Assembly (NCBI GenBank): GCA_964407325.1
Contig: CAYOVA010000018.1
Location: 1-27,828, forward strand
Length of the DNA stretch: 27,828 nt
Direction: 5' to 3'
Source of the DNA: JAOAFZ01 sp964407325
GTDB lineage: Bacteria > Patescibacteriota > Microgenomatia > UBA1406 > GWC2-37-13
Under the pieces are notes generated by a model that did no database searches, was not told the origin of the DNA, and saw nothing but the letters and a program-made list of their open reading frames with translations. Position numbers and translations under genes: made by a program. Below are positions 6,462 through 14,515 of this stretch, piece by piece. How positions within the stretch are numbered: the stretch's first letter is position 1; every line of letters begins with the position of its first letter.

Positions 6462-7886
6462 TTATCCAGGTCGAATGGTAAAAAATTCGGCAGCATCTGT
6501 GGAGCCGATTACTCCGATAATTGCATAGGTACTGTTAAACGCTAGGTCAAACACATTTTGGGTGGTGTTCAGGCTTCCTATTAACGCAGGTGACGCAGGT
6601 GTGGAAATGGTTACCACCTGAAAGTCCGAGTTGGTGTTTGATGTTGCCAAATAGACATACGTATTATTGAGTCCCATTGAAATTCCCGTAATATTCCCAC
6701 CTGCGGAGTAGGTGGAAACAAGTGAGGGAGATGCCGGATTCGCGACATTGAGTAGATGCATATTCCCGCCATTTCTTCCCAATACGACTGTGGTGCCAAA
6801 GTAGGCTATCGCCCATCCATCCTGGTTGCCCGATGCATTAAATGAACCTGCTAAGGAGGGTGAAGCAGGATTTGTCACATTCACCATCTGGAGTTCCTGA
6901 TTGTTGTTATCGGATGCAAGTGCAAGGTAATTCCCGTTGTTGGCAACAGCTTCTGGCGTTCCAGTTAACTGAAGAGATCCAACCAGGCTAATGGAAGCTG
7001 GATTCGCGACATTTAAAACAAGCAGCTCAGGGTCTCCGCTGTTTGTTTTGACAAGGTATGCAGTCGTTCCATTTACCACGACATCAAGAGGATCGGCGGT
7101 ACCTGTCGCGTTATAGGTACCAGCAATCGAGGGAGCGGCAGGGTTGCTTATATTAACTATTCTTAACTCCTGCGTATCACTAGATCCCGGGATATAGGCA
7201 AAATTCCCCGAAACAAATAGATTTGTCGCGCCATTCCCTACTGTTAAACTTCCCGTTAATACTGGGGTACTGGGGTCACTTATGTTAAAAATAAGAAAAT
7301 CAGGGTTTCCGCCAACACGAACAATATACATGTATGCGCCCTGGGTTACTATAGAATATCCATCTGCTGTGCCGGCAGCATTGTAGGTTGTATTTAGGTA
7401 AGGTGTAGTCCACGACATTTTATGGTGTGAAACATAGCTTGTCAAAACTACATTGTTATTGCGGGTTGGCGAAAAGTTCCAGTTTACAGTCGATACGATC
7501 TTTTTCGTGTCCGGATCGTTTGTGCCTCCGCTATCCACTACATTTCCTGCATTATTTCTTTGTACCGGGAGCACTTGTATTATCCTGGTAAATTTTCCCG
7601 ATACGTTGTTTGTCCCCGACCAGGCCCATGCAGATCCCGAAGTTCCTATTCCGCACGCTGTGGCGCAGTTTGTTGCAAGAAACGGGGTCGTCCACCCTCT
7701 GTTTTTTATTGACTTTGCCGCTTCCAGGCCCTGTTCGGCAAATACGGTTGCTTCTGTTTCTTCATCCCCCAACCTGTTTGTTGAAAAACTACCAATAACT
7801 GTTGACACAGCACTCACCGCGATAATTACAAATATCGAGACTGCGATAATAATTTCGATAATGCCAAAACCTTCATTGTACTTCAT
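6462..7886 (-). CDS. Giant minor pilin with C-terminal beta-propeller
   Basis: A 474-residue fusion. The N-terminus MKYNEG is cleaved before FGIIEIIIAVSIFVIIAVSA, with Glu at mature position 5, as in PilV/GspI-type pilins; residues 45-150 form a pilin-like head with a CATAC pair. From about 155 to the end it is a repeat domain: seven copies of a strand with the pattern [DEN]-x-x-x-[VLI] begin at about 196, 240, 287, 331, 375, 421 and 467, a 44-47-residue period. The first six are followed by N-[IV]-[SAT]-[DN]-P-[AS]-x-P. This is the LVIVD-type beta-propeller signature. The seventh strand ends the protein (EFFTIRPG), so the last blade would be closed by the first strand near residue 160. A propeller on a minor pilin suggests a tip-borne adhesin or binding head; this is inference. 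It joins its upstream neighbour by TAA-C-ATG. Confidence 0.85.
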   Translation of the reverse strand: MKYNEGFGIIEIIIAVSIFVIIAVSAVSTVIGSFSTNRLGDEETEATVFAEQGLEAAKSIKNRGWTTPFLATNCATACGIGTSGSAWAWSGTNNVSGKFTRIIQVLPVQRNNAGNVVDSGGTNDPDTKKIVSTVNWNFSPTRNNNVVLTSYVSHHKMSWTTPYLNTTYNAAGTADGYSIVTQGAYMYIVRVGGNPDFLIFNISDPSTPVLTGSLTVGNGATNLFVSGNFAYIPGSSDTQELRIVNISNPAAPSIAGTYNATGTADPLDVVVNGTTAYLVKTNSGDPELLVLNVANPASISLVGSLQLTGTPEAVANNGNYLALASDNNNQELQMVNVTNPASPSLAGSFNASGNQDGWAIAYFGTTVVLGRNGGNMHLLNVANPASPSLVSTYSAGGNITGISMGLNNTYVYLATSNTNSDFQVVTISTPASPALIGSLNTTQNVFDLAFNSTYAIIGVIGSTDAAEFFTIRPG

Positions 7887-7887
7887 G

Positions 7888-8331
7888 TTAGTTTACGGTC
7901 ATCCCTCCTGCGATGTTCATGGAAACCGTTGTGGTACGAATTGAAGAACTGATGGTAAACGAGAGTGCTGATGAAGGTTCGCCCCGTACATTAAATGTTG
8001 TTGCGTTGATGTTAGAGACAGATACAGTACTGGGTAGCACATAATCTTCACGGGTAGTCGGGGCATTGCAGTTTCCGCTATACATCCGCACGGTATTCCC
8101 GATTCTGCATACTCCCCAGGTAGCACCGTTTTTGCCGTCCATGGCATATGCCTGGGCTTTTCGTATGCCACTCACCACTTTTTCAACAGAAGTGCTATGG
8201 TTCGATCTAAGTACAAAGCGACTTAAAAAAGGGGTTGTCATAAGTCCAATTATCGCAATAATTGCTACAACAAGAAGCAGCTCTATAAGTGTTATGCCGG
8301 TTTCATCATCGAAGTGTACCCGTGAGATCAT
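7888..8331 (-). CDS. GspH/FimT-like minor pseudopilin (147 aa)
   Basis: A leader of 13 residues ending DDETG is followed by ITLIELLLVVAIIAIIGLMT, with Glu at mature position 5. Downstream is the GspH/FimT layout: a basic helix (FLSRFVLRSNHSTSVEKVVSGIRKAQAYAM), the DGKNGATWGVCRIGNTVRMY turn with a Cys, then alternating beta strands to the C-terminus. The ATG at 8329-8331 lies inside the end of pilC (26-bp overlap), which points to translational coupling; no other start keeps the signal peptide. GspH/FimT-type subunits help initiate the fibre and in competence pili can bind DNA. A DNA-binding role here is not shown by the sequence. Confidence 0.82.
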   Translation of the reverse strand: MISRVHFDDETGITLIELLLVVAIIAIIGLMTTPFLSRFVLRSNHSTSVEKVVSGIRKAQAYAMDGKNGATWGVCRIGNTVRMYSGNCNAPTTREDYVLPSTVSVSNINATTFNVRGEPSSALSFTISSSIRTTTVSMNIAGGMTVN

Positions 8332-9385
8332 AAATGGGAGTGATAATTGCCAACGCTAAAAATCCCACAGTAAGACCGATACCAATCAGCAATACCGGTT
8401 CGATTATGGTGGTGAGATTTTTACTGATATTGTCAATTTCTTCCTCAAAAAAATCACCGAGATACAAGAGCGATTCATCCAGCTTTCCGGTTTTTTCGCC
8501 GACTTCCACCATTTTGATGACCAATGGCGGGAATTCTGGATAGTGTCCTTTCTGAATTGCTTCGGAGATCCGTTTTCCCTGTTTCAGCGAAGCTCCAATT
8601 TTGCGGATGTCGCGTTTGAAGACATCATTAGTAAGTGTTTCGGCGGTTACATCAAGGCTTTTTGAAATAGGTACACCACTTTTTATGAGAATCCCAAAGT
8701 TACGTGTAAATTGAGCCAGTTGCGAGTATGAAATGAAATTTCCGATAAGGGGGATTTTCAATTCAAATGCATGCCAGAGCGGTCTTACCGTGGGGGTACG
8801 TATTACAATCTGGAACAGACTGGTAAAGGCAAACAGGAAAATAAAGATAAGGATTCCGTACTCTTTCATAACTTGGGCAATAAACAGAAGTATTTGCGTT
8901 GCAATGGGAAGATCGGTGTCGAAAGCCGAAAAGAAATCAACCAGCTGGGGCAGTACAAAAAATGCGATAAATCCAGCCATTATGGTGGCGGCAAAGAGCA
9001 GCAATCCCGGGTACAGTAATGCTGATTTGATTTTGTTTTGCAAAGCATATGATTTTGCCAGTTCTTTTGCAATAAATTCTAGGTTTTCCTCCATCGAACC
9101 TGACTGTTCGCTAACTTCTATCAGGTTTACGTAAAACTGGTCAAAGGCTTCCGGATGTTTTGCAAGTGCCTTTGCTAAAGATTGTCCATTTTCGATATCA
9201 GCAAGGATGTCATCAATGATTTTTTTGAAACGGCTGGACTTGGTTTGTTCGGAAAGGGTTTCTAAGGCATCGGCAATGGGTATACCTGATTTCACCATGG
9301 TCGCCAGGTGCCGGGTAAACAAAAGGATATCGAGCTGTTTTGGTTTTCCTGCAAATTCAATTTTCTGGTCGAGATTTATTTTCAC
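8306..9385 (-). CDS. pilC: Type IV pilus inner-membrane platform protein PilC
   Basis: 359 aa, usual length about 400. Two GspF domains are visible: the first at about residues 20-145 (LDILLFTRHLATMVKSGIPI, ending in KIKSALLYPG) and the second at about 220-345 (LAQFTRNFGILIKSGVPISK, with VEVGEKTGKLDESL). Transmembrane segments follow each domain (about 130-160, 175-195 and 325-350). The RHLATMVKSGIPIADAL and RNFGILIKSGVPISKSL repeats are diagnostic. PilC sits in the membrane and couples PilB rotation to pilin assembly. The start codon is GTG (9383-9385), with no clear Shine-Dalgarno site, 15 nt after the pilB stop. The short N-terminus before the first GspF domain is typical of CPR versions. 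Confidence 0.93.
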   Translation of the reverse strand: MKINLDQKIEFAGKPKQLDILLFTRHLATMVKSGIPIADALETLSEQTKSSRFKKIIDDILADIENGQSLAKALAKHPEAFDQFYVNLIEVSEQSGSMEENLEFIAKELAKSYALQNKIKSALLYPGLLLFAATIMAGFIAFFVLPQLVDFFSAFDTDLPIATQILLFIAQVMKEYGILIFIFLFAFTSLFQIVIRTPTVRPLWHAFELKIPLIGNFISYSQLAQFTRNFGILIKSGVPISKSLDVTAETLTNDVFKRDIRKIGASLKQGKRISEAIQKGHYPEFPPLVIKMVEVGEKTGKLDESLLYLGDFFEEEIDNISKNLTTIIEPVLLIGIGLTVGFLALAIITPIYDLTGTLR

Positions 9386-9400
9386 TGCTGTGCGAGTAAA

Positions 9401-11077
9401 TTATTCTTTTGTAACACGTAACAACTCCTCAAACGTAGTCATTCCCTGTTTTACTTTTTCAATGCCGTCTTCCATCATCGATTTCATTCCCGATTTTTTT
9501 GCAATCTTCTTCAATTCTCCTACAGTTGCTTTGGCTGTAACTGCCTGGCTGAGTTCATCTGTCATAAGAAGTACTTCAAAAATGCCAATACGTCCAGTGT
9601 ACCCCGTGTTATGGCATACATTACAGCCTTTACCGTGATACGCACGGATTTTTGTGTTTTTTGGCACTAATTTCTGGATTTGCGAATCGAGGCTGCTGTA
9701 GGGAGTTTCAACAGAAACACGACAGCGGGTGCAAATACGCCGAACCAGACGCTGAGCTAAAATCACATTTACCGTAGCGGCAATAAGATAGGGTTCAACT
9801 CCCATATCCATAAGGCGAGGAAATGCAGTAACAGAGTCGTTCGTATGGAGAGTTGATAATACCAAATGTCCTGTCATGGCACTATTTACAGCAATGTCCG
9901 CAGTTTCATTATCGCGAATTTCTCCTACCAGGATAGCATCAGGATCTTGACGGACAATCGAACGTAATCCTTTGGCAAAAGTAAGTCCGGTTTTTGGATT
10001 TACCTGTATTTGGTTTATCTTTTCGATCTGGTATTCCACCGGATCCTCAATTGTCATTATATTGATTTCCCGCTTGTTGATAAGCTTAAGGATGGCATAC
10101 AATGAAGTGGTTTTCCCAGAGCCTGTTGGGCCGGTTGCCAAAATCATCCCATGGGGCATGTGATATGCTTCAGTTACTTTCTTCAAATCCTCGTCTGCAA
10201 TACCCAGGTCGGTAAGTGAAATCTGGCGTGCATGTTCTGAAAGCAAACGCATAACTATCTTTTCTCCCCGGGTAATAGGAGCAATCGATACACGCACATC
10301 TAGATTCTCCGAATCACCTTCGGCGTCCACTTTAAATGTTATTTTTCCGTCCTGTGCAGCCTGGTGTTCATCAGTTCTCAAATTCGCCATAACTTTTATG
10401 CGAATTACAATCTGGGGTGCCAAATCCACCGGGAGGCTTACTATGTCATGGAGTACACCATCAATGCGGAAACGTACAAGGGTAGATTCCTCAAGTGGTT
10501 CGATATGAATATCGGAAGAGTTATTCTGAAATGCGTAGTTGATTATGGTATCTACAATTTTAATAATCGGAGGTTCAGCATTTCTGTTTCCTTTGGCCTG
10601 CCTGACATTTTCTTCAATAATGTCATCAAAGGCTTTGGTAATGTTTTTTGAATAGAGCGCGAGAGCACGATTGATATGTGAGTAAAGGGTATAATGCACG
10701 TTCACTGGAGCGAGTGTTTTAATCGCCAACATGTCAAAAAATGGCTTGTTTTCGGGATATTGGGTGGCTATATGCAGTCCTTTTTCATCGAGTTTATAGG
10801 CGATTGTCCGTTGTGCCCTTGCAACCGCCTTTGGGATAATACTTAGTACGTTATCAGATATGGACACTTCCGAAAGGTTTATGAAGGGGACGTTTAGGAG
10901 ATCGGCGACTAATTTCCCCAAATCGTCTTCGGGAATAAGGTTTTCTTTTGTTAGGAATTCATCAAGGGGGAGTTTTTTTGATTCGCTTTCTTCGTATGCT
11001 TTCTTAAGCAAATCTTCATCAATAATCTGAAGTTCTTTTAGTGTATTGTAGAGATCTTCATTCTTGTATGCAGCCAT
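9401..11077 (-). CDS. pilB: Type IV pilus extension ATPase PilB
   Basis: Hexameric motor that powers pilin polymerisation at the cytoplasmic face of the membrane. 558 aa, typical for the family. The N-terminal MshEN-like domain (about 1-140) has LLNVPFINLSE; the N2 domain follows. Walker A GPTGSGKT is at 316-323, the Asp box TIEDPVEYQ at 342-350, Walker B ILVGEIRD at 382-389 and the His box TGHLVLSTLHTND at 402-414. A zinc-binding Cys4 is formed by C449, C452, C485 and C488 (CTRC...CNVC). All key residues are intact. No retraction ATPase PilT is visible in this window. It is first in the pilus operon; its TACAAT box 6 nt before the ATG implies a leaderless transcript. Confidence 0.96.
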   Translation of the reverse strand: MAAYKNEDLYNTLKELQIIDEDLLKKAYEESESKKLPLDEFLTKENLIPEDDLGKLVADLLNVPFINLSEVSISDNVLSIIPKAVARAQRTIAYKLDEKGLHIATQYPENKPFFDMLAIKTLAPVNVHYTLYSHINRALALYSKNITKAFDDIIEENVRQAKGNRNAEPPIIKIVDTIINYAFQNNSSDIHIEPLEESTLVRFRIDGVLHDIVSLPVDLAPQIVIRIKVMANLRTDEHQAAQDGKITFKVDAEGDSENLDVRVSIAPITRGEKIVMRLLSEHARQISLTDLGIADEDLKKVTEAYHMPHGMILATGPTGSGKTTSLYAILKLINKREINIMTIEDPVEYQIEKINQIQVNPKTGLTFAKGLRSIVRQDPDAILVGEIRDNETADIAVNSAMTGHLVLSTLHTNDSVTAFPRLMDMGVEPYLIAATVNVILAQRLVRRICTRCRVSVETPYSSLDSQIQKLVPKNTKIRAYHGKGCNVCHNTGYTGRIGIFEVLLMTDELSQAVTAKATVGELKKIAKKSGMKSMMEDGIEKVKQGMTTFEELLRVTKE

Positions 11078-11083
11078 TTTATT

Positions 11084-11092
11084 ATTGTAGCA
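11084..11092 (-). promoter_or_regulatory. Extended -10 promoter of the pilus operon
   Basis: TGC-TACAAT on the minus strand, 6 nt before the pilB ATG, in the 39-bp gap after the receiver gene. It is almost identical to the ku promoter (TTTGCTACAATAA). The -35 is not recognisable. Confidence 0.65.
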
Positions 11093-11116
11093 AAAAAAGA
11101 ATGCGTTAGTGGAGAG

Positions 11117-11503
11117 TTACAGATACGTTTGCACTTTATCAGCAATACCCGTTAGGGTGGTATCCGATTTTACCAGGAAATCAAATGCCCCCATTTCTTT
11201 GGCACGCTTTATATCTTCTTCCTGGCTCAGGTTGGAAGTAATGATTACTTTTGTTTTAATACCCTTTGCTTTAATCTGTTCAAGTACGTTCCAGCCATCT
11301 ACAACAGGCATCATAATATCAAGAAGTACGAGATCGTAATGAGAGCTCTCCAGTTCCTTTATACCCTGTTCACCGTTAAACACCGCTTTTGCCTGATATC
11401 CGTTTTTTTGTAGTTTTATTTCAATGGCCTTTGCCATAGGTTTTGCGTCGTCAATAATGAGGATTTTTTTAGAAGTGGTTTGTGTATCAGATGAATGATC
11501 CAT
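11117..11503 (-). CDS. Single-domain CheY-like response regulator
   Basis: 128 aa, receiver domain only: acidic pocket D18/D19 (ILIIDD), phospho-acceptor D62 (LVLLDIMMP), the switch residue T89 in VIITSN, and K112 in DFLVKSD. There is no output domain, so it must act by protein contact, as CheY or PilG do. It is encoded just after a histidine kinase and just before pilB, and a pilus-control role is a reasonable inference. It appears to have its own promoter (TGT-TATAAT, 16 nt upstream of the ATG). The N-terminal ten residues are polar and probably disordered. Confidence 0.9.
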   Translation of the reverse strand: MDHSSDTQTTSKKILIIDDAKPMAKAIEIKLQKNGYQAKAVFNGEQGIKELESSHYDLVLLDIMMPVVDGWNVLEQIKAKGIKTKVIITSNLSQEEDIKRAKEMGAFDFLVKSDTTLTGIADKVQTYL

Positions 11504-11519
11504 ATGTGTGGTTACAGGT

Positions 11520-11528
11520 ATTATAACA
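11520..11528 (-). promoter_or_regulatory. Extended -10 promoter of the response regulator gene
   Basis: TGT-TATAAT on the minus strand, 16 nt before the ATG, overlapping the space after the kinase gene. It leaves a leader of about 8-10 nt at most, with no Shine-Dalgarno sequence. Confidence 0.55.
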
Positions 11529-11531
11529 GAA

Positions 11532-13703
11532 TCATGATGCTGTGTTTAGTTTCCGCGTTCCTTCTTTTTTCTTCATTCCGGATAAAGGCAACACAACAAA
11601 AAAAGTTGTCCCTTTATTTTCTTCAGATGCAAACCAGATTTTACCGTTGTTTCTTTCAATCAGGCTCTTAATCATATACAGACCAAGCCCTGTACCTTCG
11701 GTATCGGCTTTTCGGACATTGTCAGCTCTAAACATTTTCGTAAAGATTTTCGACTGCTGATTTTTGGGAATGCCCATACCAGTATCGGAAATTTGGATAA
11801 GCAGCGAATCGGTATCTACTTGGTAATTGGTCACAAATTCCTTTTGCTTTACAATTTTTAAGGAAATTGCAATTGACCCGTTTGCAAGGGTATATTTGAT
11901 TGCGTTAACAACAAGATTATGAATAATAATATTTGTTAAATTCGGATCAAGCAATATAACAGGTATTTGCTGATTATCCACCGTTACATGCAGATGTTTA
12001 TCTTCAATACGAGGCTTTAATTCGTTTAATACTTCCTGCACAATTTCGACAACATTTACCGGCGCCGGTTCAACCATAAAGGTATTTGATTCAATACGGG
12101 CTACATTCAAAAGTGAATTTACGAGCTTTACCATGTTCTGCCCTCCAATATATGCTTCCTGCAAATAATTGCGCTGCTCTTCGCTTAAGGGCCCGCTTTC
12201 GGTTAATACCAGTTCGATGTACCAGTTAATTGTAGAAAGCGGAGTCCGTAATTCATGAGACGCCACCGAAACAAATTCGGTTTTGATTCTGTTGATTTCA
12301 CGTTCTTCAGTTACATCACGGAGTACTACTACGCAGCCAAAAGTCTCTCCCCGCTCGTTTTTAATAGGAGCGGCGCTATCAGTTACCGGAATTTTTGAGC
12401 CGTTTTTGTTGATAAGCAAAACATCCTGGCTGGATTGCTGAACCTGTCCGGTTTCCATTACGTTTTTAATTACGGAAGGATAGTCAGTTCCGTCTTCAAG
12501 GGCAAACTTAAATATCTGGGAGTAGTCTTTGCCTATTGCCTCATTCATCGTATAGCCAACCAGTTTTTCTGCTTCGCGGTTCATCAATGTAATTGTCCCT
12601 TTAACATCTGTTACGAACACACCTTCACCAATTGAAGTTACGATTGCCGTAACTTTGTTTTTTTCATCTTCGAGATCGGAAAGAAGCTTAATCATATGTT
12701 TCTGATTTACCTCAAGTTCGTGTGTTCTCTCTTTGAGCTGGTCTTCAGCTTCCTTGCGGCTGCTGATATCAACTGTCATGCCTACAATACCAATCATTTT
12801 CCTCTGGTCATTGTAGAATGGTGAGCTGCTTCCGATAACAGTAAATTGGGTACCGTCTTTTCGTTGTACTGTGTACTCCCCTGCCCAGCTAAGTCCTTTT
12901 TGCAGACGTTCCATAATGTCTTTTGACTTTTCTTTGCTCTCCTTTGACCAGGTCAGGTCGATAAGGCTTTTCCCCATTGCTTCCTCTTTTGTCCAGCCGT
13001 AGAATACCTCGGCAAATTTACTCCAGTACATAATCTTTCCGTTTACATCAGTAAACACGATTGCTCTGTTTACCGTTTCTAAGAGCTGTGACTGGAATTG
13101 GTACTTTTCTAGGTCTGCCTTTTTCTGGGTGATATCTGTTAAAACGCCATCTGCGTATTTCGTACCGTACTTTTCGTACATTTTATTGGACCGATTCTGA
13201 AGCCAAATCGGCTTGCCGGCTTTTGTTTTGTATCTGAATTCAATGTTAAAGCCTTTGTTTTGCGAAAAAAGATCGTCATACGCCTTTTGGACAAGACTTA
13301 CATCTTCAGTATTAATCTGGGAAGCCCAGGCTTTCGGATTTGTGTAAAGCTCATCTGCGGTAAACCCCAATACATTGGTTACATTCGGACTAACATACGT
13401 AAAAGTACCCGTATCATTCATAGACCAGACCACATCCGAAATGTTCTCAATAAGCAACCGAAATTTATCTTCTGCCTCGTGAGGTTTAAGGACCGCTTTC
13501 TGAGGGGAAGGATGGGAAAAAATAGCAACTAAGATGAGTATGATAATAAGCGCAAAAGGAAGGAGAAAAAGAATGGGGAAAAAAACAAGATTTGCCAGGT
13601 CAGGTGTTAAAGACTGCACCAGCGGAAGCGAATAAAAATATGCAAATACAGTGACCGGAATCAATAACGGCAATAGCAAGGATTTTATTGGTGAAGAGTT
13701 CAT
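11532..13703 (-). CDS. Membrane histidine kinase with three PAS domains
   Basis: 723 aa. Two hydrophobic segments (about 9-30 and 36-63) make a short hairpin anchor with almost no external loop, so sensing is probably cytoplasmic or within the membrane. Three PAS domains follow: about 76-195 (ISDVVWSMNDTGTFTYVSPN), about 205-315 (AIVFTDVNGKIMYWSKFAEV) and about 350-465 (GVFVTDVKGTITLMNREAEK), with a coiled-coil linker at 315-350. HisKA is at about 470-540 with phospho-acceptor H483 (SHELRTPLS), and HATPase at about 580-708 has the N-box (N596, N600), G1 DTGMGI (640-645) and G2 GTGLGLYM. All catalytic motifs are intact. No haem or flavin ligand can be named from sequence alone. Its probable partner is the receiver encoded 28 nt downstream. 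Confidence 0.92.
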   Translation of the reverse strand: MNSSPIKSLLLPLLIPVTVFAYFYSLPLVQSLTPDLANLVFFPILFLLPFALIIILILVAIFSHPSPQKAVLKPHEAEDKFRLLIENISDVVWSMNDTGTFTYVSPNVTNVLGFTADELYTNPKAWASQINTEDVSLVQKAYDDLFSQNKGFNIEFRYKTKAGKPIWLQNRSNKMYEKYGTKYADGVLTDITQKKADLEKYQFQSQLLETVNRAIVFTDVNGKIMYWSKFAEVFYGWTKEEAMGKSLIDLTWSKESKEKSKDIMERLQKGLSWAGEYTVQRKDGTQFTVIGSSSPFYNDQRKMIGIVGMTVDISSRKEAEDQLKERTHELEVNQKHMIKLLSDLEDEKNKVTAIVTSIGEGVFVTDVKGTITLMNREAEKLVGYTMNEAIGKDYSQIFKFALEDGTDYPSVIKNVMETGQVQQSSQDVLLINKNGSKIPVTDSAAPIKNERGETFGCVVVLRDVTEEREINRIKTEFVSVASHELRTPLSTINWYIELVLTESGPLSEEQRNYLQEAYIGGQNMVKLVNSLLNVARIESNTFMVEPAPVNVVEIVQEVLNELKPRIEDKHLHVTVDNQQIPVILLDPNLTNIIIHNLVVNAIKYTLANGSIAISLKIVKQKEFVTNYQVDTDSLLIQISDTGMGIPKNQQSKIFTKMFRADNVRKADTEGTGLGLYMIKSLIERNNGKIWFASEENKGTTFFVVLPLSGMKKKEGTRKLNTAS

Positions 13704-13792
13704 AGAAAAAGATTGTTAGATCTGATATCTCAGAGTAGCAATTTTAAGAAGAAGATGCAAGACAGAAATACGAGATGGAGCTTTATATATAC

Positions 13793-13824
13793 CAGGAAGG
13801 GGTGCCCGTAAGCACCCCTTCCTG
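13793..13824 (-). terminator. Strong hairpin after the GlsB-like gene
   Basis: Perfect 13-bp inverted repeat (13793-13805 with 13812-13824) and a 6-nt loop, 31 nt beyond the stop of the GlsB-like gene. The minus-strand downstream flank is AT-rich but not a pure T-tract, so it may be a terminator or an mRNA 3' stabiliser. Confidence 0.6.
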
Positions 13825-13855
13825 TGACCCTTTCCCTGAACTTAACGAATGCGTG

Positions 13856-14107
13856 TTATGCGTGTCTCAAAGTGCGGCCAAGCCAGATGACGACTACTGC
13901 GCCAATGGTGGCTACTATGATACTGTAAAGGTTCAATCCGGTAACACCTTCCTGACCGAAGAAGCTCATTAAGAACCCTCCGACGAAAGCGCCGACGATA
14001 CCCATTACGATATCCATTATCCAACCCTGCTGTGAATCAGTTCTCATAATAACTGAGGCAATAAATCCGGCAAGGAATCCTACGATCAACCATGTTAAGA
14101 TAGCCAT
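13856..14107 (-). CDS. GlsB/YeaQ/YmgE family membrane protein
   Basis: 83 aa from the ATG at 14105-14107. Three hydrophobic segments (about 4-22, 28-50, 58-77) and the family pattern GFLAGFIASVIM ... GWIMDIVMGIVGAFVGGFL. The family (transglycosylase-associated protein) is a common small stress-induced inner-membrane protein with no established enzymatic activity. An upstream in-frame ATG would add 12 residues lacking family character, so the shorter start is used. A TGC-TATTAT box lies 18 nt before the start. It sits beside another one-helix membrane protein gene, which could form one transcription unit with it (41 nt apart). Confidence 0.88.
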   Translation of the reverse strand: MAILTWLIVGFLAGFIASVIMRTDSQQGWIMDIVMGIVGAFVGGFLMSFFGQEGVTGLNLYSIIVATIGAVVVIWLGRTLRHA

Positions 14108-14125
14108 ATGTGTAAAAGTAAATTT

Positions 14126-14134
14126 ATAATAGCA
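14126..14134 (-). promoter_or_regulatory. Extended -10 promoter of the GlsB-like gene
   Basis: TGC-TATTAT on the minus strand, 18 nt before the ATG at 14107; the leader would be about 11 nt and has no Shine-Dalgarno site. Confidence 0.5.
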
Positions 14135-14148
14135 ATCCAACAATTAAA

Positions 14149-14361
14149 TTACTGTCCATTTCCACTACCACCACCATTTACATTCACGTCTACCTGTCTT
14201 GGGACTTGAATAGATGGCGCTGCTGTCTGATTCTGTATTGCTGGTAGTCCGTAATACAGAAGGCCGAGCACAAAGAGGATCAGGAGAACGATTCCCAATA
14301 GGAAACCGAGTCCACTTCCTGTATCTGTGCTACTGGCAGGTTGTTGTACTATAGTTGCCAT
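14149..14361 (-). CDS. Small single-span membrane protein (70 aa)
   Basis: Not assigned to a family. A polar Ser/Thr N-terminus (residues 1-16), one hydrophobic helix at about 18-40 (LGFLLGIVLLILFVLGLLYY), then an extracytoplasmic tail with TAAPSIQVPRQVDVNVNG and a Gly/Asn-rich end. The form (short N-terminus, one helix, PQVDVNVNG-like tail) recurs, from memory, in CPR genomes. The next gene downstream is the GlsB-like protein, 41 nt away, on the same strand. The start is the only plausible ATG. Function unknown. Confidence 0.65.
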   Translation of the reverse strand: MATIVQQPASSTDTGSGLGFLLGIVLLILFVLGLLYYGLPAIQNQTAAPSIQVPRQVDVNVNGGGSGNGQ

Positions 14362-14515
14362 AATGTTAAGGTAACTTATAACTATGATTTGTATTCTAAA
14401 GTGGAATTGTAAGAAAGCAGTTATAGAAGTGTCTTGTTATATTAAGAATAGATTAAGGCGGAGAAGAAGGGAAAAGTTAAAATGAAGGATGAATTTACGT
14501 AATGCTGGACATCCA

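Noticed and set aside
6462..7886. Tandem DNA repeat or CRISPR-like array in the propeller gene
   Set aside because: The periodicity is at protein level (44-47 residues) with diverged DNA; there are no identical repeats with unique spacers here or elsewhere in the window.
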